From: DASUPK01 sp963801055
GTDB lineage: Bacteria; Actinomycetota; Thermoleophilia; Solirubrobacterales; 70-9
NCBI GenBank assembly: GCA_963801055.1
Contig: CAWDDE010000008.1
Location: 62,001-126,000 of the forward strand
Length of the DNA: 64,000 nucleotides
Direction of reading: 5' to 3'
How positions within the stretch are numbered: the first letter of the stretch is position 1; every line of letters begins with the position of its first letter. The notes below the pieces were generated by a model, which was not told where the DNA came from, ran no database searches, and worked only from the letters and a program-made list of their open reading frames with translations. This document shows, piece by piece, positions 28,315 to 39,047 of this stretch. Position numbers and translations under genes: made by a program.

Positions 28315-28569
28315 TCAGCCGTCGAGCGCGCCGATCAGCTGCTTAATAACCGTGCGAAGCGCGCCGCAGGTGATGTCAGCGAACTCGGAGCCCGACGTTA
28401 TGGGGACCGGCTGCAGTGCCGTGACGACTGGATCGGCGGGCTTCTCGGCCTTCGTCTGCTCGAGCAGGGCGTTGAAGACAGTGCCGACACTGGCCGGCGC
28501 GGTCCGATCGGTGTCGAACTCCGCCAGGCTCTCGTAGAGCTCGATGAGCCCCGCCTTCGCTTCCTCCAT
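28315..28569 (-). CDS. Small hypothetical protein (84 residues)
   Basis: MEEAKAGLIELYESLAEFD opens an acidic, mostly helical protein ending in TVIKQLIGALDG. Codon use fits the genome, and the reading is free of stops on a strand opposite to low-quality alternatives. No family is recognised. It is divergent from the gene at 28704. Confidence 0.5.
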   Translation of the reverse strand: MEEAKAGLIELYESLAEFDTDRTAPASVGTVFNALLEQTKAEKPADPVVTALQPVPITSGSEFADITCGALRTVIKQLIGALDG

Positions 28570-28703
28570 GCTGCGACGCTACCGATCCCTCCCGAAAGGC
28601 ATCGCCCGCTCCGGATCTACCCCCGTCGAGTCCGCACGGAATCGGCGACGAATCCTTGTTGATCGAAATAGCCGTGGAAAGGCCCCTGGGTAGAGTGGGC
28701 CAG

Positions 28704-29189
28704 GTGGCCGACAAGTCGCTCGATACTTACCTGAACGACCATCTCGGTGGCTCGCAATTCGGCAGCGACCTAGCCGACCAGATCCGCGAGAGGACCGAAG
28801 GGACGCCGCTCGGAGAGGTGATGGCGAAGATCGCCCCGCAGATCTCCGAGGACCGCGAGACGCTGAAGGGGTTGATGGACGATCTGGGAGTCGCCGAAAG
28901 CAAGGTGAAGCAGGCCGGCGCCTGGGTGGCCGAGAAGGCGAGCCGGATCAAGCTGGGCGGCAAATCTTCGGAAGAGATCGACCTCGATCTATTCATGGCG
29001 CTGGAGACGCTGGTTATCGGCGTCCGCGGCAAGCTTCTGCTCTGGCATGCGCTCAAGGAGGTCGAGAGCGAATACCCACCGCTGGCGGCCGCCGGACTCG
29101 ACGACTTGGCCGTCAGGGCCGAGTCTCAGCTAACGGCGCTGGAGGGCGAGCGCCTTGCGGCCGGCCGGCAGATCTTCGCGGACGCCTAG
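28704..29189 (+). CDS. Hypothetical helical protein (about 161 residues)
   Basis: I choose GTG 28704 (VADKSLDTYLNDHLGGSQFG) because the earlier start at 28656 adds residues with poor codon use. The protein is all-helical and acidic: YLNDHLGGSQFGSDLADQIRE, TLKGLMDDLGVAESKVKQAG, LFMALETLVIGVRGKLLLW. It matches an uncharacterised actinobacterial type (DUF-like, possibly ferritin-like in fold); I cannot assign a function. gggtag (28688-28693) lies just before the start. Confidence 0.6.
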   Translation: MADKSLDTYLNDHLGGSQFGSDLADQIRERTEGTPLGEVMAKIAPQISEDRETLKGLMDDLGVAESKVKQAGAWVAEKASRIKLGGKSSEEIDLDLFMALETLVIGVRGKLLLWHALKEVESEYPPLAAAGLDDLAVRAESQLTALEGERLAAGRQIFADA

Positions 29190-29328
29190 GCCAACGCGCT
29201 GAGGCCGATCCACAGGGTGTGGTCGTTGCGCCGCCGAGAATGTCGAGATCCCCCGTACCTCAACTAACGGTTGGCACCCGATGCCCGTCATCGGGTCGAT
29301 TCTGGGCGCCGAACGCCCGATAAGACGG

Positions 29329-29430
<102 letters not shown>

Positions 29431-29452
29431 ATTTGCTGAGTTTCGCTCGGTT

Positions 29453-29518
29453 CGGTACCACGCGTGGTACCCCCCGCGCCGCTATCGGAGGCCGTTTCAC
29501 CACAGCGGCATCGCGGTA
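29453..29518 (+). promoter_or_regulatory. Perfect 18-bp palindrome and SigB-like promoter candidate
   Basis: ggtaccacgcgtggtacc (29453-29470) is a perfect palindrome; an imperfect copy lies at the same distance from the tRNA fragment at 6841. It is followed by gtttca (29494-29499) and gcggta (29513-29518) with a 13-bp spacer, resembling a stress-sigma promoter just upstream of the GH13 gene at 29529. If that is used, the 5' leader would be almost absent. Confidence 0.4.
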
Positions 29519-29528
29519 GTCCGGGACC

Positions 29529-31133
29529 GTGGCCCGCGGCGATATCCGCTGGTGGCAGCGCGGGGCGATCTACCAGATCTATCCGCGAAGCTTCGCGGAT
29601 TCCGACGGTGACGGAGTCGGTGACCTGCCGGGAATCATCGAGCGGCTGGACTACCTGAACGATGGGACCCCCCACTCGCTCGGAGTGGAGGCGATCTGGC
29701 TGTCTCCCTTCTATCCGTCGCCGATGGCTGACTTCGGTTACGACATCAGCGACTACACGGGCGTCGACCCGATCTTCGGCTCGCTCAGCGACTTCGACAC
29801 CCTGGTGAAGCAGGCCCATGCGCGCGGGATCAAAGTCGTGGTCGACTGGGTTCCAAACCACACCTCGGATCGTCACCCCTGGTTCTTGGAGTCCCGCATG
29901 GGTGCTGACAGTCCCAAGCGAGACTGGTACGTGTGGCGCGATCCGAATCCGGCCGGGGGCCCTCCCAACAACTGGCGCTCGACCTTCGAGGCGGTCGGGC
30001 CCGCGTGGACCCTCGACCGGAAAAGCGGTCAGTACTACCTCCATTCATTCGCCCCGCAGCAACCGGACCTCAACTGGGACAACCCGGAGGTGGAGGAGGC
30101 GATGCATGGGGTGCTGCGGTTCTGGCTCGAGCGCGGCGTGGACGGCTTTCGCTTGGACGTGATCCACAAGATCTCCAAGGATCCGGAGCTCCGCGACAAC
30201 CCGGATCCGTCAGCTGGGGAAGCCGGTATGCGCCACGACGAGGACTGGCCGACGATCCACGACCGCCTCCGCCGGATTCGCTCCGTGATCGATGAGTACG
30301 ACGACCGGATGCTCGTGGGGGAGGTGCACATCTATGACCTCCCGCGATTCATCGAGTACATCAACTCGGGCGACCAGCTGCACATGGCCCACAACTTCAC
30401 CTTCACGCAACTGCCGTGGGACGCGGCGGCGATGCGAGCCTCGGTGGACCAATTCCAGAAGCTGAGCGCAGGGCGAGCCTGGCCCGCCTGGTTTCTCAGC
30501 AATCACGATCAGTCGCGAATGGTGAGCCGCTACGGCGGCGGCGAGGTCGGTGAGGCCCGAGCGAGGGTGGCGGCGATGCTCCTCTACACCCTTCTGGGCA
30601 CGCCGTTCATCTACCAAGGAGACGAACTCGGCCTGCCGGACGCCGACATCCCGCCCGAGGCGGTGGTGGACGTCGACGGCCGCGACCCCGAGCGCGCGCC
30701 GATCCCGTGGGAACCTCCCTCCGAGGCGGGCGCCGGCGGCGGGTTCTCGACCGGCCGGCCATGGCTGCCGCTGGTGGCCGACGCCGAGCGGCTCTGTGTG
30801 CGAAATCAGCTCGAGGACCCGGATTCGCTTCTCTCACTGGTGCGGCGGCTCTCATCGCGGCGTCGGCACGACGGCTGCCTGCAGCGAGGCGGATACCGCT
30901 CGGTGGACGCCGGCGAGGGACTCTTCGGTTACGTGCGCGAACTGGAAGGTGAAAGTCTCTTGGTCCTGCTCAACTTCGCGCCCGAAGCGCGCCGAGTCAA
31001 CCACTCCGATTTGCCCCAGTGGGCGACGATCGAGTTGTCGACGGATCCCGCCCGCGAGCGGCGAACCGTCACCGTCGATGATCTCCAACTTCGCCCGAAC
31101 GAAGGTCTGCTCCTCCGGCCGCTCGCCGACTAG
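29529..31133 (+). CDS. GH13 alpha-glucosidase/oligo-1,6-glucosidase
   Basis: 534 residues from GTG 29529. WWQRGAIYQIYPRSFADSDG is the typical opening of GH13 alpha-glucosidases. Catalytic residues are visible: nucleophile Asp in GFRLDVIH (about residue 205-210), acid/base Glu in LVGEVHIYD (about 262), and stabilising Asp in FLSNHDQSR (about 324). It would hydrolyse alpha-1,6 or alpha-1,4 bonds of short glucans, or release glucose from trehalose-like sugars, in the cytoplasm. It is intact and converges with a second GH13 gene 6 bp away. Confidence 0.9.
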   Translation: MARGDIRWWQRGAIYQIYPRSFADSDGDGVGDLPGIIERLDYLNDGTPHSLGVEAIWLSPFYPSPMADFGYDISDYTGVDPIFGSLSDFDTLVKQAHARGIKVVVDWVPNHTSDRHPWFLESRMGADSPKRDWYVWRDPNPAGGPPNNWRSTFEAVGPAWTLDRKSGQYYLHSFAPQQPDLNWDNPEVEEAMHGVLRFWLERGVDGFRLDVIHKISKDPELRDNPDPSAGEAGMRHDEDWPTIHDRLRRIRSVIDEYDDRMLVGEVHIYDLPRFIEYINSGDQLHMAHNFTFTQLPWDAAAMRASVDQFQKLSAGRAWPAWFLSNHDQSRMVSRYGGGEVGEARARVAAMLLYTLLGTPFIYQGDELGLPDADIPPEAVVDVDGRDPERAPIPWEPPSEAGAGGGFSTGRPWLPLVADAERLCVRNQLEDPDSLLSLVRRLSSRRRHDGCLQRGGYRSVDAGEGLFGYVRELEGESLLVLLNFAPEARRVNHSDLPQWATIELSTDPARERRTVTVDDLQLRPNEGLLLRPLAD

Positions 31134-31139
31134 CCAGGG

Positions 31140-32798
31140 CTACGGCGGCAGGCGTTGGCCCGGCCGCCGCAGGCGGAACCAGCGTGCGTCGTAGGGACCC
31201 AGCCCGAGAGTGACCGCGCCGCCATCCAGCTGGTGCTCGTCCTCCTCGAAGAGGTCGATCAGCGTGCCGTTCTCGCCGAACTCGAGCCGGGCGTTCCGTG
31301 TCGCGGCCGGCGAGGTTGTGGACGGCGACCACGGTGGATCCACCCCAGTCCGCCCGGTGGGCGAAGACTGCGGGCTCGCCCGAATCGAGCAGCTCCCAGG
31401 TTCCCCAGCCCAGCTCGGGGCACTCCCGGCGGCGGCGGATCAGGCGCTCCATCCAGTTGAGCAGCGCCTGCGGGTCTCGCCGCTGATTGGCGGCGTTCAC
31501 CTCCCGATATCCGAATTGGCCCTCTTCGACGATCGGGCGGACGGGCTCGTTTGCCGTGGTGAACCCCCCGTTCGGCTCGTCAGTCCACTGCATCGGAGCT
31601 CGGACGCTGTAGCGGCCGTCGATAGCGAGGTTCTCCGCCATCCCGATTTCCTCGCCGTAGAACAGCACCGGCGTGCCAGGTAACGAGAAGGCGAGCGAGT
31701 AGACCATCCGGATCCGGCGCTGGTCGCCACCCAGCATGGTGGGGAGGCGTCGTCGCAGCCCTCGTCCGTAGAGCTGCAGCCCCTCGTCCCGGCCGAACGC
31801 CGCGAAAACCTCCTGGCGCTCGTCGTCGCTGAGTTTGTCGAGCGTCAGCTCATCGTGGTTCCGAACGAAGTTGGCCCACTGGCAGTCCGGCGGGAATGGG
31901 CGGCAGCTCCTCGAGCGCGCGAGCCAGCGGCGCCGCCTCCTCGCGAGCGAGGGCGAGGAACATCGCCTGGTTGACGGTGAAGGAGAGGACGAGATGCAAC
32001 TCGTCGCCATCCTCGTCGCCGAAGAACTCGCCGCTGCTGTTCGGGGGGCAGGTTGACCTCGCCGACGAGCACGGCCTCCCCGTTCCGCCGGCCGATGAAC
32101 GCGCGCAGATCCCGCAGTAGCTTGTGGGGGTCCGGGTCGGCGCCCTTCGGCAAACCCGTGCGCTCGATCAGGAATGGGACGGCGTCCACGCGGAACCCGC
32201 TGATCCCCTGCTCGAGCCAGAAGCCGGCGACCTGGGCAATCTCGTCGCGGACCTCCGGATTCGAGGGGTTGAGGTCCGGCTGGTGCGAGTAGAAGCGGTG
32301 CAGGTACCAGCGCTTCGCCTTCTGGTCGAACGCCCAATTGGAGTTCTCGCGGTCGGGAAAGACCACGTCCCCGGGCTTCTCCTCGGGCTTCTCGTCGTTC
32401 CACACGTAGAACTCGAAGTAGGGAGACTCTGGCCCACGACGCGCGTCCCGGAACCACCGGTGATGATCCGAGGTGTGGTTGACGACTAAGTCGGCGATCA
32501 CCCGCATCCCGCGGTCGCCGGCGGTCCGAACCGCATCGACCAGATCGCCGTGCGTTCCCAACCGCGGGTCGACGCCGTAGAAGTCGGTGATGTCGTAGCC
32601 GTCGTCGCGCTGGCGAGACGGCATGAACGGCATCAGCCATAGGCAGTCGATTCCCAGCCCGGCGAGGTAATCGAGCCGGTCAATGAGGCCGGGCAGGTCC
32701 CCACAACCATCGCCGTCCGAGTCGAGGAAGGTCTCGACGTCTAGGCAATAGATGACGGCGTTCTTCCACCAGATGTCGCCGGTGACCTTGCGCTTCAT
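31140..32798 (-). CDS. GH13 trehalose-synthase-like protein (frameshifted)
   Basis: Starts MKRKVTGDIWWKNAVIYCLD at 32798 and continues DSDGDGCGDLPGLIDRLDYL. Catalytic motifs are FRVDAVPF, LVGEVNL and VRNHDEL, as in trehalose synthase (TreS)-type enzymes, which interconvert maltose and trehalose. The frame shifts near 32060, 31900 and 31300, giving about 550 residues ending FRLRRPGQRLPP. Its start overlaps the stop of the LLM gene by 4 bp (ATGA), so the two form an operon. Sugar preference cannot be settled from motifs. Confidence 0.75.
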
Positions 32799-33757
32799 CT
32801 GGCCAGCTCCGACAGGACTCGCTCCCCGAAGGCATCGATGAAGGGACGCAGATCTTGGCCGACGTGGTGCAGGTGAATCTGCTCGAATCCAAGCTCGGCG
32901 AACTCACGTAGCCAGGCGAGGTGCTGGCCCAGCTCGGCGGAGACGAGCACGCTCTTGCGAACGTCCTCCGGGCGCACGTACTCCGCCGCCAAGTCGAACT
33001 GCTCGACCGTCTCGAGATCCCAGACCAACGGCGGACGGAATACGTTCGTGCGCCACTGATCATGAGCAATTCGAAGCGCCTCTTCTTCCGTTTCCGCCCA
33101 GCTCAGGTGGACCTGCAGGTAGAGCGGCCGCCCCTCGCCGCCCCCCTCCCGGAAGGCGGCGACCACCCGTTCGAGAGCGTCGCGCGGCTGATTGATGGTG
33201 ACCAGTCCGTCCGCCCAACCGCCGCACCAACGGGCTGTATCCGCACTGACAGCGGCGCCGATCAGGCTCGGCGGTTCGGCGGGCAGCGTCCACAGTCGGG
33301 CACGATCCACCCGCACGAGACCGTCGTGATCCACCACTTCGCCGGCGAACAAGGCCCGGATGACGTCGACGCACTCGCGCAGGCGTGCGTTGCGCGTCGC
33401 CTTAGTCGGCCAGCCCTCGCCGGTGATGTGCTCGTTGGAGGCTTCGCCGGAGCCGAGCGCGACCCACAGTCGCCCCGGAAACAGCTCCGCCAACGTCGCC
33501 GCGGCCTGGGCGATGATCGCCGGGTGGTACCGCTGGCCGGGGGCGTTGACGACGCCGAATGGCAGCGCCGTCGCCTGTAGTGCGGCGCCCAAGAACGACC
33601 AGGCGAAGCCGGACTCTCCCTGTCCCGCGCTCCACGGCGAGAAGTGATCGGAGGACATGCCGGCACCAAACCCCGCCGCCTCAGCCTCACGGACATGAGT
33701 CAGGAGCCGGCTCGGGGGGATCTGCTCGTGCGAACAGTGAAGGCCGATGACGGGCAC
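32795..33757 (-). CDS. LLM-class flavin oxidoreductase (TIGR03885-like)
   Basis: 320 residues with the luciferase-like TIM-barrel signature: HVREAEAAGFGAGMSSDHFS, LFPGRLWVALGSGEASNEHI. The N-terminus GLHCSHEQIPP is typical of the TIGR03885 'non-F420' LLM subgroup, often encoded beside GH13 trehalose synthases (from memory). It would act as an FMN-dependent oxidoreductase of unknown substrate. It is the first gene of the operon with the TreS-like enzyme. The gene is intact. Confidence 0.8.
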   Translation of the reverse strand: MPVIGLHCSHEQIPPSRLLTHVREAEAAGFGAGMSSDHFSPWSAGQGESGFAWSFLGAALQATALPFGVVNAPGQRYHPAIIAQAAATLAELFPGRLWVALGSGEASNEHITGEGWPTKATRNARLRECVDVIRALFAGEVVDHDGLVRVDRARLWTLPAEPPSLIGAAVSADTARWCGGWADGLVTINQPRDALERVVAAFREGGGEGRPLYLQVHLSWAETEEEALRIAHDQWRTNVFRPPLVWDLETVEQFDLAAEYVRPEDVRKSVLVSAELGQHLAWLREFAELGFEQIHLHHVGQDLRPFIDAFGERVLSELAR

Positions 33758-33828
33758 GACAACCGCTTCCTACCCGCAATCGCGGATTTTCCGCGCGCAG
33801 CGACTTCGAGCATCCGAGCCGTGACACA

Positions 33829-33857
33829 CCAAGGGCCCTCGTTATGAGGGCCCTTGG
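33829..33857 (-). terminator. Hairpin downstream of tRNA-fMet (T arm)
   Basis: ccaagggccctc, loop gttat, gagggcccttgg form a 12-bp perfect stem 4 bp after the tRNA 3' end. The same hairpin occurs at 6680 and 23401, with a variant at 21688. There is no U-tract. Confidence 0.75.
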
Positions 33858-33861
33858 CTAG

Positions 33862-33935
<74 letters not shown>

Positions 33936-34168
33936 TCGGTCCGACGATTTTAGCTCGCCTCGAGCGGGATCGGCAAGGGGGAGAGAAAGGTTGAGGTCGC
34001 CCGTTTACGGGTATGGCTGGCGGCATGGCTAGAGGGGCGCGGGCAAGGAAGCCCGCGCGGGAATCGTCTGGCTTCAGTGGCCGGCTCACGGAGAAATGGG
34101 CATCGCGCCAGGACTCTCTCGTCGCTAGCATGCCTCGCCGTGTTCGGGGATCCGAGGGACCGGAGGGA

Positions 34169-35102
34169 ATGGACGCCACGGTGCGGGTCGCCGTAATCGA
34201 CATCGGCACCAACTCCACCCGGTTGCTCGTCGCCGACGTCAACGAAGCGGCCGTCGAGCGAGGTCGAGCGCCGGACCACCGTCACCAACATGGGCCGGGG
34301 CGTCGACCACAGCGGCTTGATCTGCTCCGACGCCGATCGAGGACGTCTGCGGCGTGATCGCCGGCTACAGGGCGCGGTACGAGGAGCTGGGCGCGGAGCA
34401 GGGTGACGGCGATCGCGACCAGCGCGGTCCGTGAAGCGGTCAACGGGGCGGCGTTCATCGCCGAGCTTCGCGAGCGCTTCGGCCTCGATGCCCAGCTGCT
34501 CACCGAGGAGGAGGAGGCCCACCTCACCTATCTCGGCGCTACCGCACATCGACCGGCCGAAGAGCCGACACTCGTCTTCGACATCGGCGGAGGCTCCACC
34601 GAGCTGATCGTCGGCTCCGGCCCGAGGGTCGATTTCCACACCTCGCTTCAGGCGGGCACGATCCGCCACTCCGAGCGGCATCTGACCTCCGACCCGCCCG
34701 ACCCGCACGAGCTCGAGGACCTCGCCAGCGACATCCGCAACCTGATCGATCGGGCGGTCGCCGCGCAGCCGCAGGTAACGGCCCGCCGGGCGATCGCGGT
34801 CGCCGGCACACCGACCTCGCTGGCGGCGATCGACCAGGCCCTGGAGCCCTACGACCCCGGCCGGGTGCACGGCTACCGCTTGGGATGCAGCGGATCCAGC
34901 GCATGCTGAGCCGGCTTTCCTCGCTGCCGCTCGCCGAGCGGCTTCGGGTCCCGGACTGCATCCCGGGCGCGCTCCGACCATCGTCGCCGGGACCGTGATC
35001 ATGGTTCAGGTGATGCGGGCGTTCAAGATGCAGGAGGTCGAGGTCTCGGAGCTCGACATCCTGCACGGCTCGGCGCTCTCGGCCGCAATGGCGCCGGCCT
35101 GA
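34169..35102 (+). CDS. ppx: Exopolyphosphatase / pppGpp phosphohydrolase (Ppx/GppA), frameshifted
   Basis: ATG 34169 follows cggaggga. The phosphate-1 motif VAVIDIGTNSTRLLVADV and the phosphate-2 motif VFDIGGGSTELIVGSG are clear, with AIATSAVREA between them. The reading shifts near 34255, 34340, 34395, 34885 and 34965; several are single-base insertions (for example an extra c in gtcgagcgagg). Joined length is about 310 residues, matching the family. The enzyme cleaves polyphosphate or pppGpp in the cytoplasm. It lies next to the tRNA, outside the island. Confidence 0.8.
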
Positions 35103-35434
35103 GCGACGGTTTGGCCGCAGAGTAGTCATTTTTAAGCAATCACCGAAGTTTTTGGTATTGCCTTACACCTCCCCCGGATCGATACTGCCTGGGTCGGGAG
35201 AATTGGTGCTGGGCCGGACGCCCGACGCCAACTCCTGGCTCATAGGTTCCAGGCGTTTGCCGCAAGGCGCCTCCCGTCGCCTGGTTCCACTACATACCCC
35301 CCAAGTAAGGCCCCTGAGACGTACCCCTGCCCGTCCTGACGGGGCCTGTTTGCAAAGACCGGCCGCCATGGATGGCGGTCGGTCTTCGTTGTGGCCGAGT
35401 TTCGTGGCGAAGCCGTCCCGGTAGTGTGCTCCGA
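35103..35434. other. 332-bp intergenic region with a long hairpin
   Basis: No gene is seen. It starts AT-rich (35128-35160, tttttaagcaatcaccgaag). A near-perfect inverted repeat lies at about 35356-35388: aagaccggccgcca, loop tgga, tggcggtcggtctt. It may be the terminator of ppx or part of a structured RNA; no known riboswitch or housekeeping RNA motif is recognised. Confidence 0.4.
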
Positions 35435-36425
35435 GTGACGGGCCCGCCCTCCGCCCTCCTCTTCGACGAATGGGAGATCGAGCTGCACGGGCACCGGGTG
35501 ATCTACCGGATCGCCGGGGACGGTCCGCCGGTCGTCCTGATCCACGGCATGGTCAATTCCTCCAAGCACTGGGAGCAGGTGGCGCTGGCGCTGGCGGACC
35601 GCTACACGGTGGTCGCGCCCGACCTGCTCGGCCACGGCGACTCGGCCGCGGTCCGCGGCGACTACTCGCTCGGCGCCCACGCCTGCAGCATCAGGGACCT
35701 GCTGACGACGATCGGGATCGACCGCGCCACCGTCGTCGGCCACTCGCTCGGCGGCGGGATCGCGATGCAGTTCTTCTACCAGTTCCCCCAGCGGGTCGAG
35801 CGCCTCGCCCTGATCTCGAGCGGCGGGCTCGGCCACGATGTGAGCCCGATGCTCCGCGGCGCCGCCCTGCCCGGGCGCGGCCGCCGGGATCTGGCTGGTC
35901 GCCAACCGGCGCGTGCGCGCGGCCCTCGACCGCGCCGGCGAGCGAATGCGGGCGCGGGGCAGCCGCAAGGGCGTCTACCTGCAGGCCATCGCGCGCGCGA
36001 TGCGGCCCGCTCGCAGGAGGCGGCGGCCCGGCGGGCCTTCGTGCAGACCCTGCGCTCGGTGATCGACGTCCGGGGCCAGCACGTGAGCGCGATGGACCGC
36101 CTCTATCTGCTCGGCGAGCTGCCCACCCTGATCGTCTGGGGAGAGCGCGATAACACGATCCCGATGGCGCACGGCCTCGCCGCCCACGAGCAGATCCCCA
36201 ACAGCCGCTTCGTCACCCTGCCGACGAGCGGCGCACTTCCCGAACCTCGAGGATCCCGAGGGGCTCGCGGACGCGCTGCTCGACTGGCTCGACGACACCG
36301 AGCCCGGCCTGATCGAGGACTCGGAGTGGGGACAGATCGTCGGCGCGCGCTCGCCGCGGCGCCAGCGGTTCGTGCCCGAGGGCGCTACGCCGTCGCCAGC
36401 GCGACCGAGTGGTTCGCCCGAATGA
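35435..36425 (+). CDS. Alpha/beta-fold hydrolase (frameshifted)
   Basis: Starts at GTG 35435 (TGPPSALLFDEWEIELHGHR). It has the oxyanion HGM motif (VVLIHGMVNSSKHW), YTVVAPDLLGHGDSA, and the nucleophile elbow VVGHSLGGGIA. The frame shifts near 35880, 35995 and 36220 (an extra g before cacttccc). The reconstructed end is HFPNLEDPEGLADALLDWLD with TGA at 36423. About 330 residues; the substrate is unknown. The end overlaps the convergent oxidase gene by about 40 bp. Confidence 0.75.
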
Positions 36426-37752
36426 GGTTGTCCGGGTCCCAGCTGCGCTTCACGTGCGCGAGCCGCTCGCAGGTCTCGGCCGGCAGGATCGCGTCGACGT
36501 CGCAGGGCCGCTCGGCGTAGTTGAAGTAGCCGCCCTCCGCCGGCCCAGGGGTTCATCGCGTCGGCGAGCTTGTCGAGCTGAGCATTGATCGGCTCGCGCA
36601 TCGCCGGGTCCATCAGCATCCCGATCCCGAGCATCACCAACTCGGCGTCGAGCTTGTCGAGCGCGCCGCCGTTCTCGGCGGGACGGCCGAGCGCGCCACC
36701 GAGCTGGCGGAGCTCCGCGAGCAGCAGCGGCGAGCCGGACTCGGGCCCCGCGGCCTCGTAGAAGGCATCGATCGCCTCGTCGTCGAGCTCGCCGAGCACG
36801 CGCGTGATGGCCGAGGCGCGGGCACCGGCGGCTCGGGGTCCATCGCGATCCGGCTGAGGCCGGGAGCCGGAATCTGGTCGAAGGTGTCCATGACCGGCTC
36901 GCCGATCTCGCGGAGCGGCGCGATCACCTTCTCACCCTCCTCCTTGCTGCCGATGCAGGCGGCCGCGATCCCGAGAAGCTTCTTGCCGCGCAGCGGCTCG
37001 GGGACGTCCGGGATCGGCGGCAGGCTGGAGGAGCCGCACCATGCTGCCGACCTCCTCCGGACGCGGTCGCGGCCCAGTCCAGGTAGCGGCGCACCGCCTC
37101 CGACGCCGGCCTCGGCCGGGAACAGCAGCGCGCCGGCGTAGGCCTCGGCGATGGGCAAGAGCTCGACGTGGAGCGCGGTGACGATCGCGTACCCCCCGCC
37201 GCCGCCGCGCAGGGCCCAGAAGAGGTCGGGGTCGCTGGCCGCGTCCACGGTGCGAGCCTCGCCGTCCGCGGTCACCAGCTCGATGGCGGTCACTCGGTTG
37301 CACGCCCACCCGTGCTTCCGACCGAGCCAGCTCAGCCCACCGCCGAGCGTGTACCCGACGACCCCCACGTTGGGTGAGGTGCCCGGCATCGAGCACTTTC
37401 CGTCCTTGATCGCGGCCTTGCCGACGTCTTCGGCGACCGCACCCGCCTCGGCGCGCGCCTTGTCGCCTTCGATCGTGACCTCGCGCATGCGCTCGGTCTT
37501 GATCAGGATCACGCTCGTCGAGCGGCCCGAGCGCGAACGCCCCGTGGCCGGTGCCCTGTCCCGCCACCTTCAGGCCGTTCTCGACTCGCGAAGCCGGACC
37601 ACCTTGGAGACGTCGTCGGCGCTCTCCACGAGGGCGACCGCCGCCGGCTGCTGGTCCGCGGCCAGGTTCCAGGCCTGGCGGGCCTCGTCCCAGTCGGAGT
37701 CGCTCGGGGTGGCTATCCGGCCGCGGATGGAAAGCTCCGAAAAGTCGGCCAC
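36385..37752 (-). CDS. FAD-linked oxidase of the berberine-bridge (BBE) type, frameshifted
   Basis: The N-terminal FAD_binding_4 signature is split over frames: AVALVESADDVSKVVRL, GKCSMPGTSPNVGVVGYTLG, GGLSWLGRKHGWACNRVTAI. The C-terminal BBE segment reads GGYFNYAERPCDVDAIL, then KRSWDPDNLIRANHSVA, ending at 36385. Frames break near 37560, 37090, 36835 and 36545. Joined length is about 455 residues, normal for the family. Such enzymes carry bicovalent FAD and oxidise alcohols, sugars or alkaloid-like substrates. The PCMH Cys/His are not all resolvable because of the breaks. Confidence 0.75.
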
Positions 37753-37806
37753 GGCGGCGCACTCTTGCAGTCCGCGACCCTCGCCGCATCCGTAGTTTCC
37801 CGGCGA

Positions 37807-39047
37807 TTAGGCCGGGCTCGGGCGAGGCGTCGAGCGGGATCTGCGCCACCCGGTCGAAGGCGACCCGGGCGAGCAGGGCGCCGACGATCGCCGCGATGCC
37901 CGGCCATCACCAGGGCGGCGCGGGGGTCGACCGCCTCCGAGAGCCAGCCCGAGAGCGGGCCGCCGATCGGCGTCGAGCCGAGGAAGACGATCGAGTAGAG
38001 GGCCATCACCCGGCCGCGCATGCTCGGCTCGGAGGCGAGCTGGAGGGATGAGTTGACGCTCGCCGCCAGCGTCACGGTCGCCGCGCCGAGCGGTGCCAGC
38101 GCGACGACCTCCAGGGCGAGCGTGGGCGCGCCCGCGGCCAGCAGCGAGAGGACGCCGAAGACGAAGGCGGCGCCGACCAGGAGCATCGGGGTGACGGATC
38201 CGCGCGCGCCGTTGACGAGCGCTCCGACGATCGCACCCACCCCCATCGCGGCGACGAGCGCCGCGTAGGTCGAGGGGCCGCCGTCGAAGGTGAAGCGGGC
38301 GAGCAGCGGCAGGACGGCCTGGAAGTTGTAGCCCAGGGTTCCCACGATCGCCATCAATCCCAGCGGGATCCAGAGCTCGGGTGCGCCGCGCACGTAGCGG
38401 AGGCCGGCACGCACCGCGCCCGACTCGGGGGCCGCGACCTCGGCCGGCCGCAGCCGCTCGGTGTCCATCCCGGCGAGCACCCAGATCATGAAGGCGAAGC
38501 TCGCGGCGTTGAGCGCGAAGCAGGGCTCGACGCCGACCGTCGCGATCAGGACGCCGGCGAAGGCCGGCCCGATCACGCGGGCGCCGTGGACGAGGACGCT
38601 GTTCAGGCTGACCGCGTTCACGACCCGCTCCGATCCGACCATCTCCATGACGAAGGCCTGGCGGGTCGGGTAGTCGACCGAGTTGACGCAGCCGCGCAGG
38701 AAGACGAGGGCGAAGACCATCCAGGGGACCAGGACTCCCTCGAGCGCGAGGGTGAGCATGGCCAGCGGGGCGATCATGTGGAGGGTCTGGGTGAGCAGGA
38801 GCAGCCGGCGCTTCGGGACCCGGTCCGCGATCAGGCCGCCCCAGGCGCCGAAGATCAGCATCGGCAGGAACTGGAGCGCGGTGGTCACGCCGACGGCGAG
38901 GCCGCTGCCGGTGAGCGAGAGGACCACCCACATCTCGGCGATCATCTGCATCCAGTTGCCGGACAGCGAGACCAGCTGTCCGGAGAAGTAGCGGCGGAAG
39001 TTGGGGATGCTGAGGCTCGCGAAGGAGCGACCGAGCGCCTCCGTCAC
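37807..39047 (-). CDS. MFS transporter (enterobactin/antibiotic exporter type)
   Basis: Starts at GTG 39047 (TEALGRSFASLSIPNFRRYF), overlapping the MarR stop (GTGA). At least ten membrane helices are visible (MWVVLSLTGSGLAVGVTTAL; FLPMLIFGAWGGLIADRVPK with the GxxxDRxxKR loop). The pattern SIPNFRRYFSGQLVSLSGNW is typical of the MFS_3 (EntS-like) group. One frameshift near 37905 (an extra g) affects the last helix; the likely stop is TAA at 37807. About 410 residues. It is probably a drug or metabolite exporter controlled by the coupled MarR. Confidence 0.8.
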
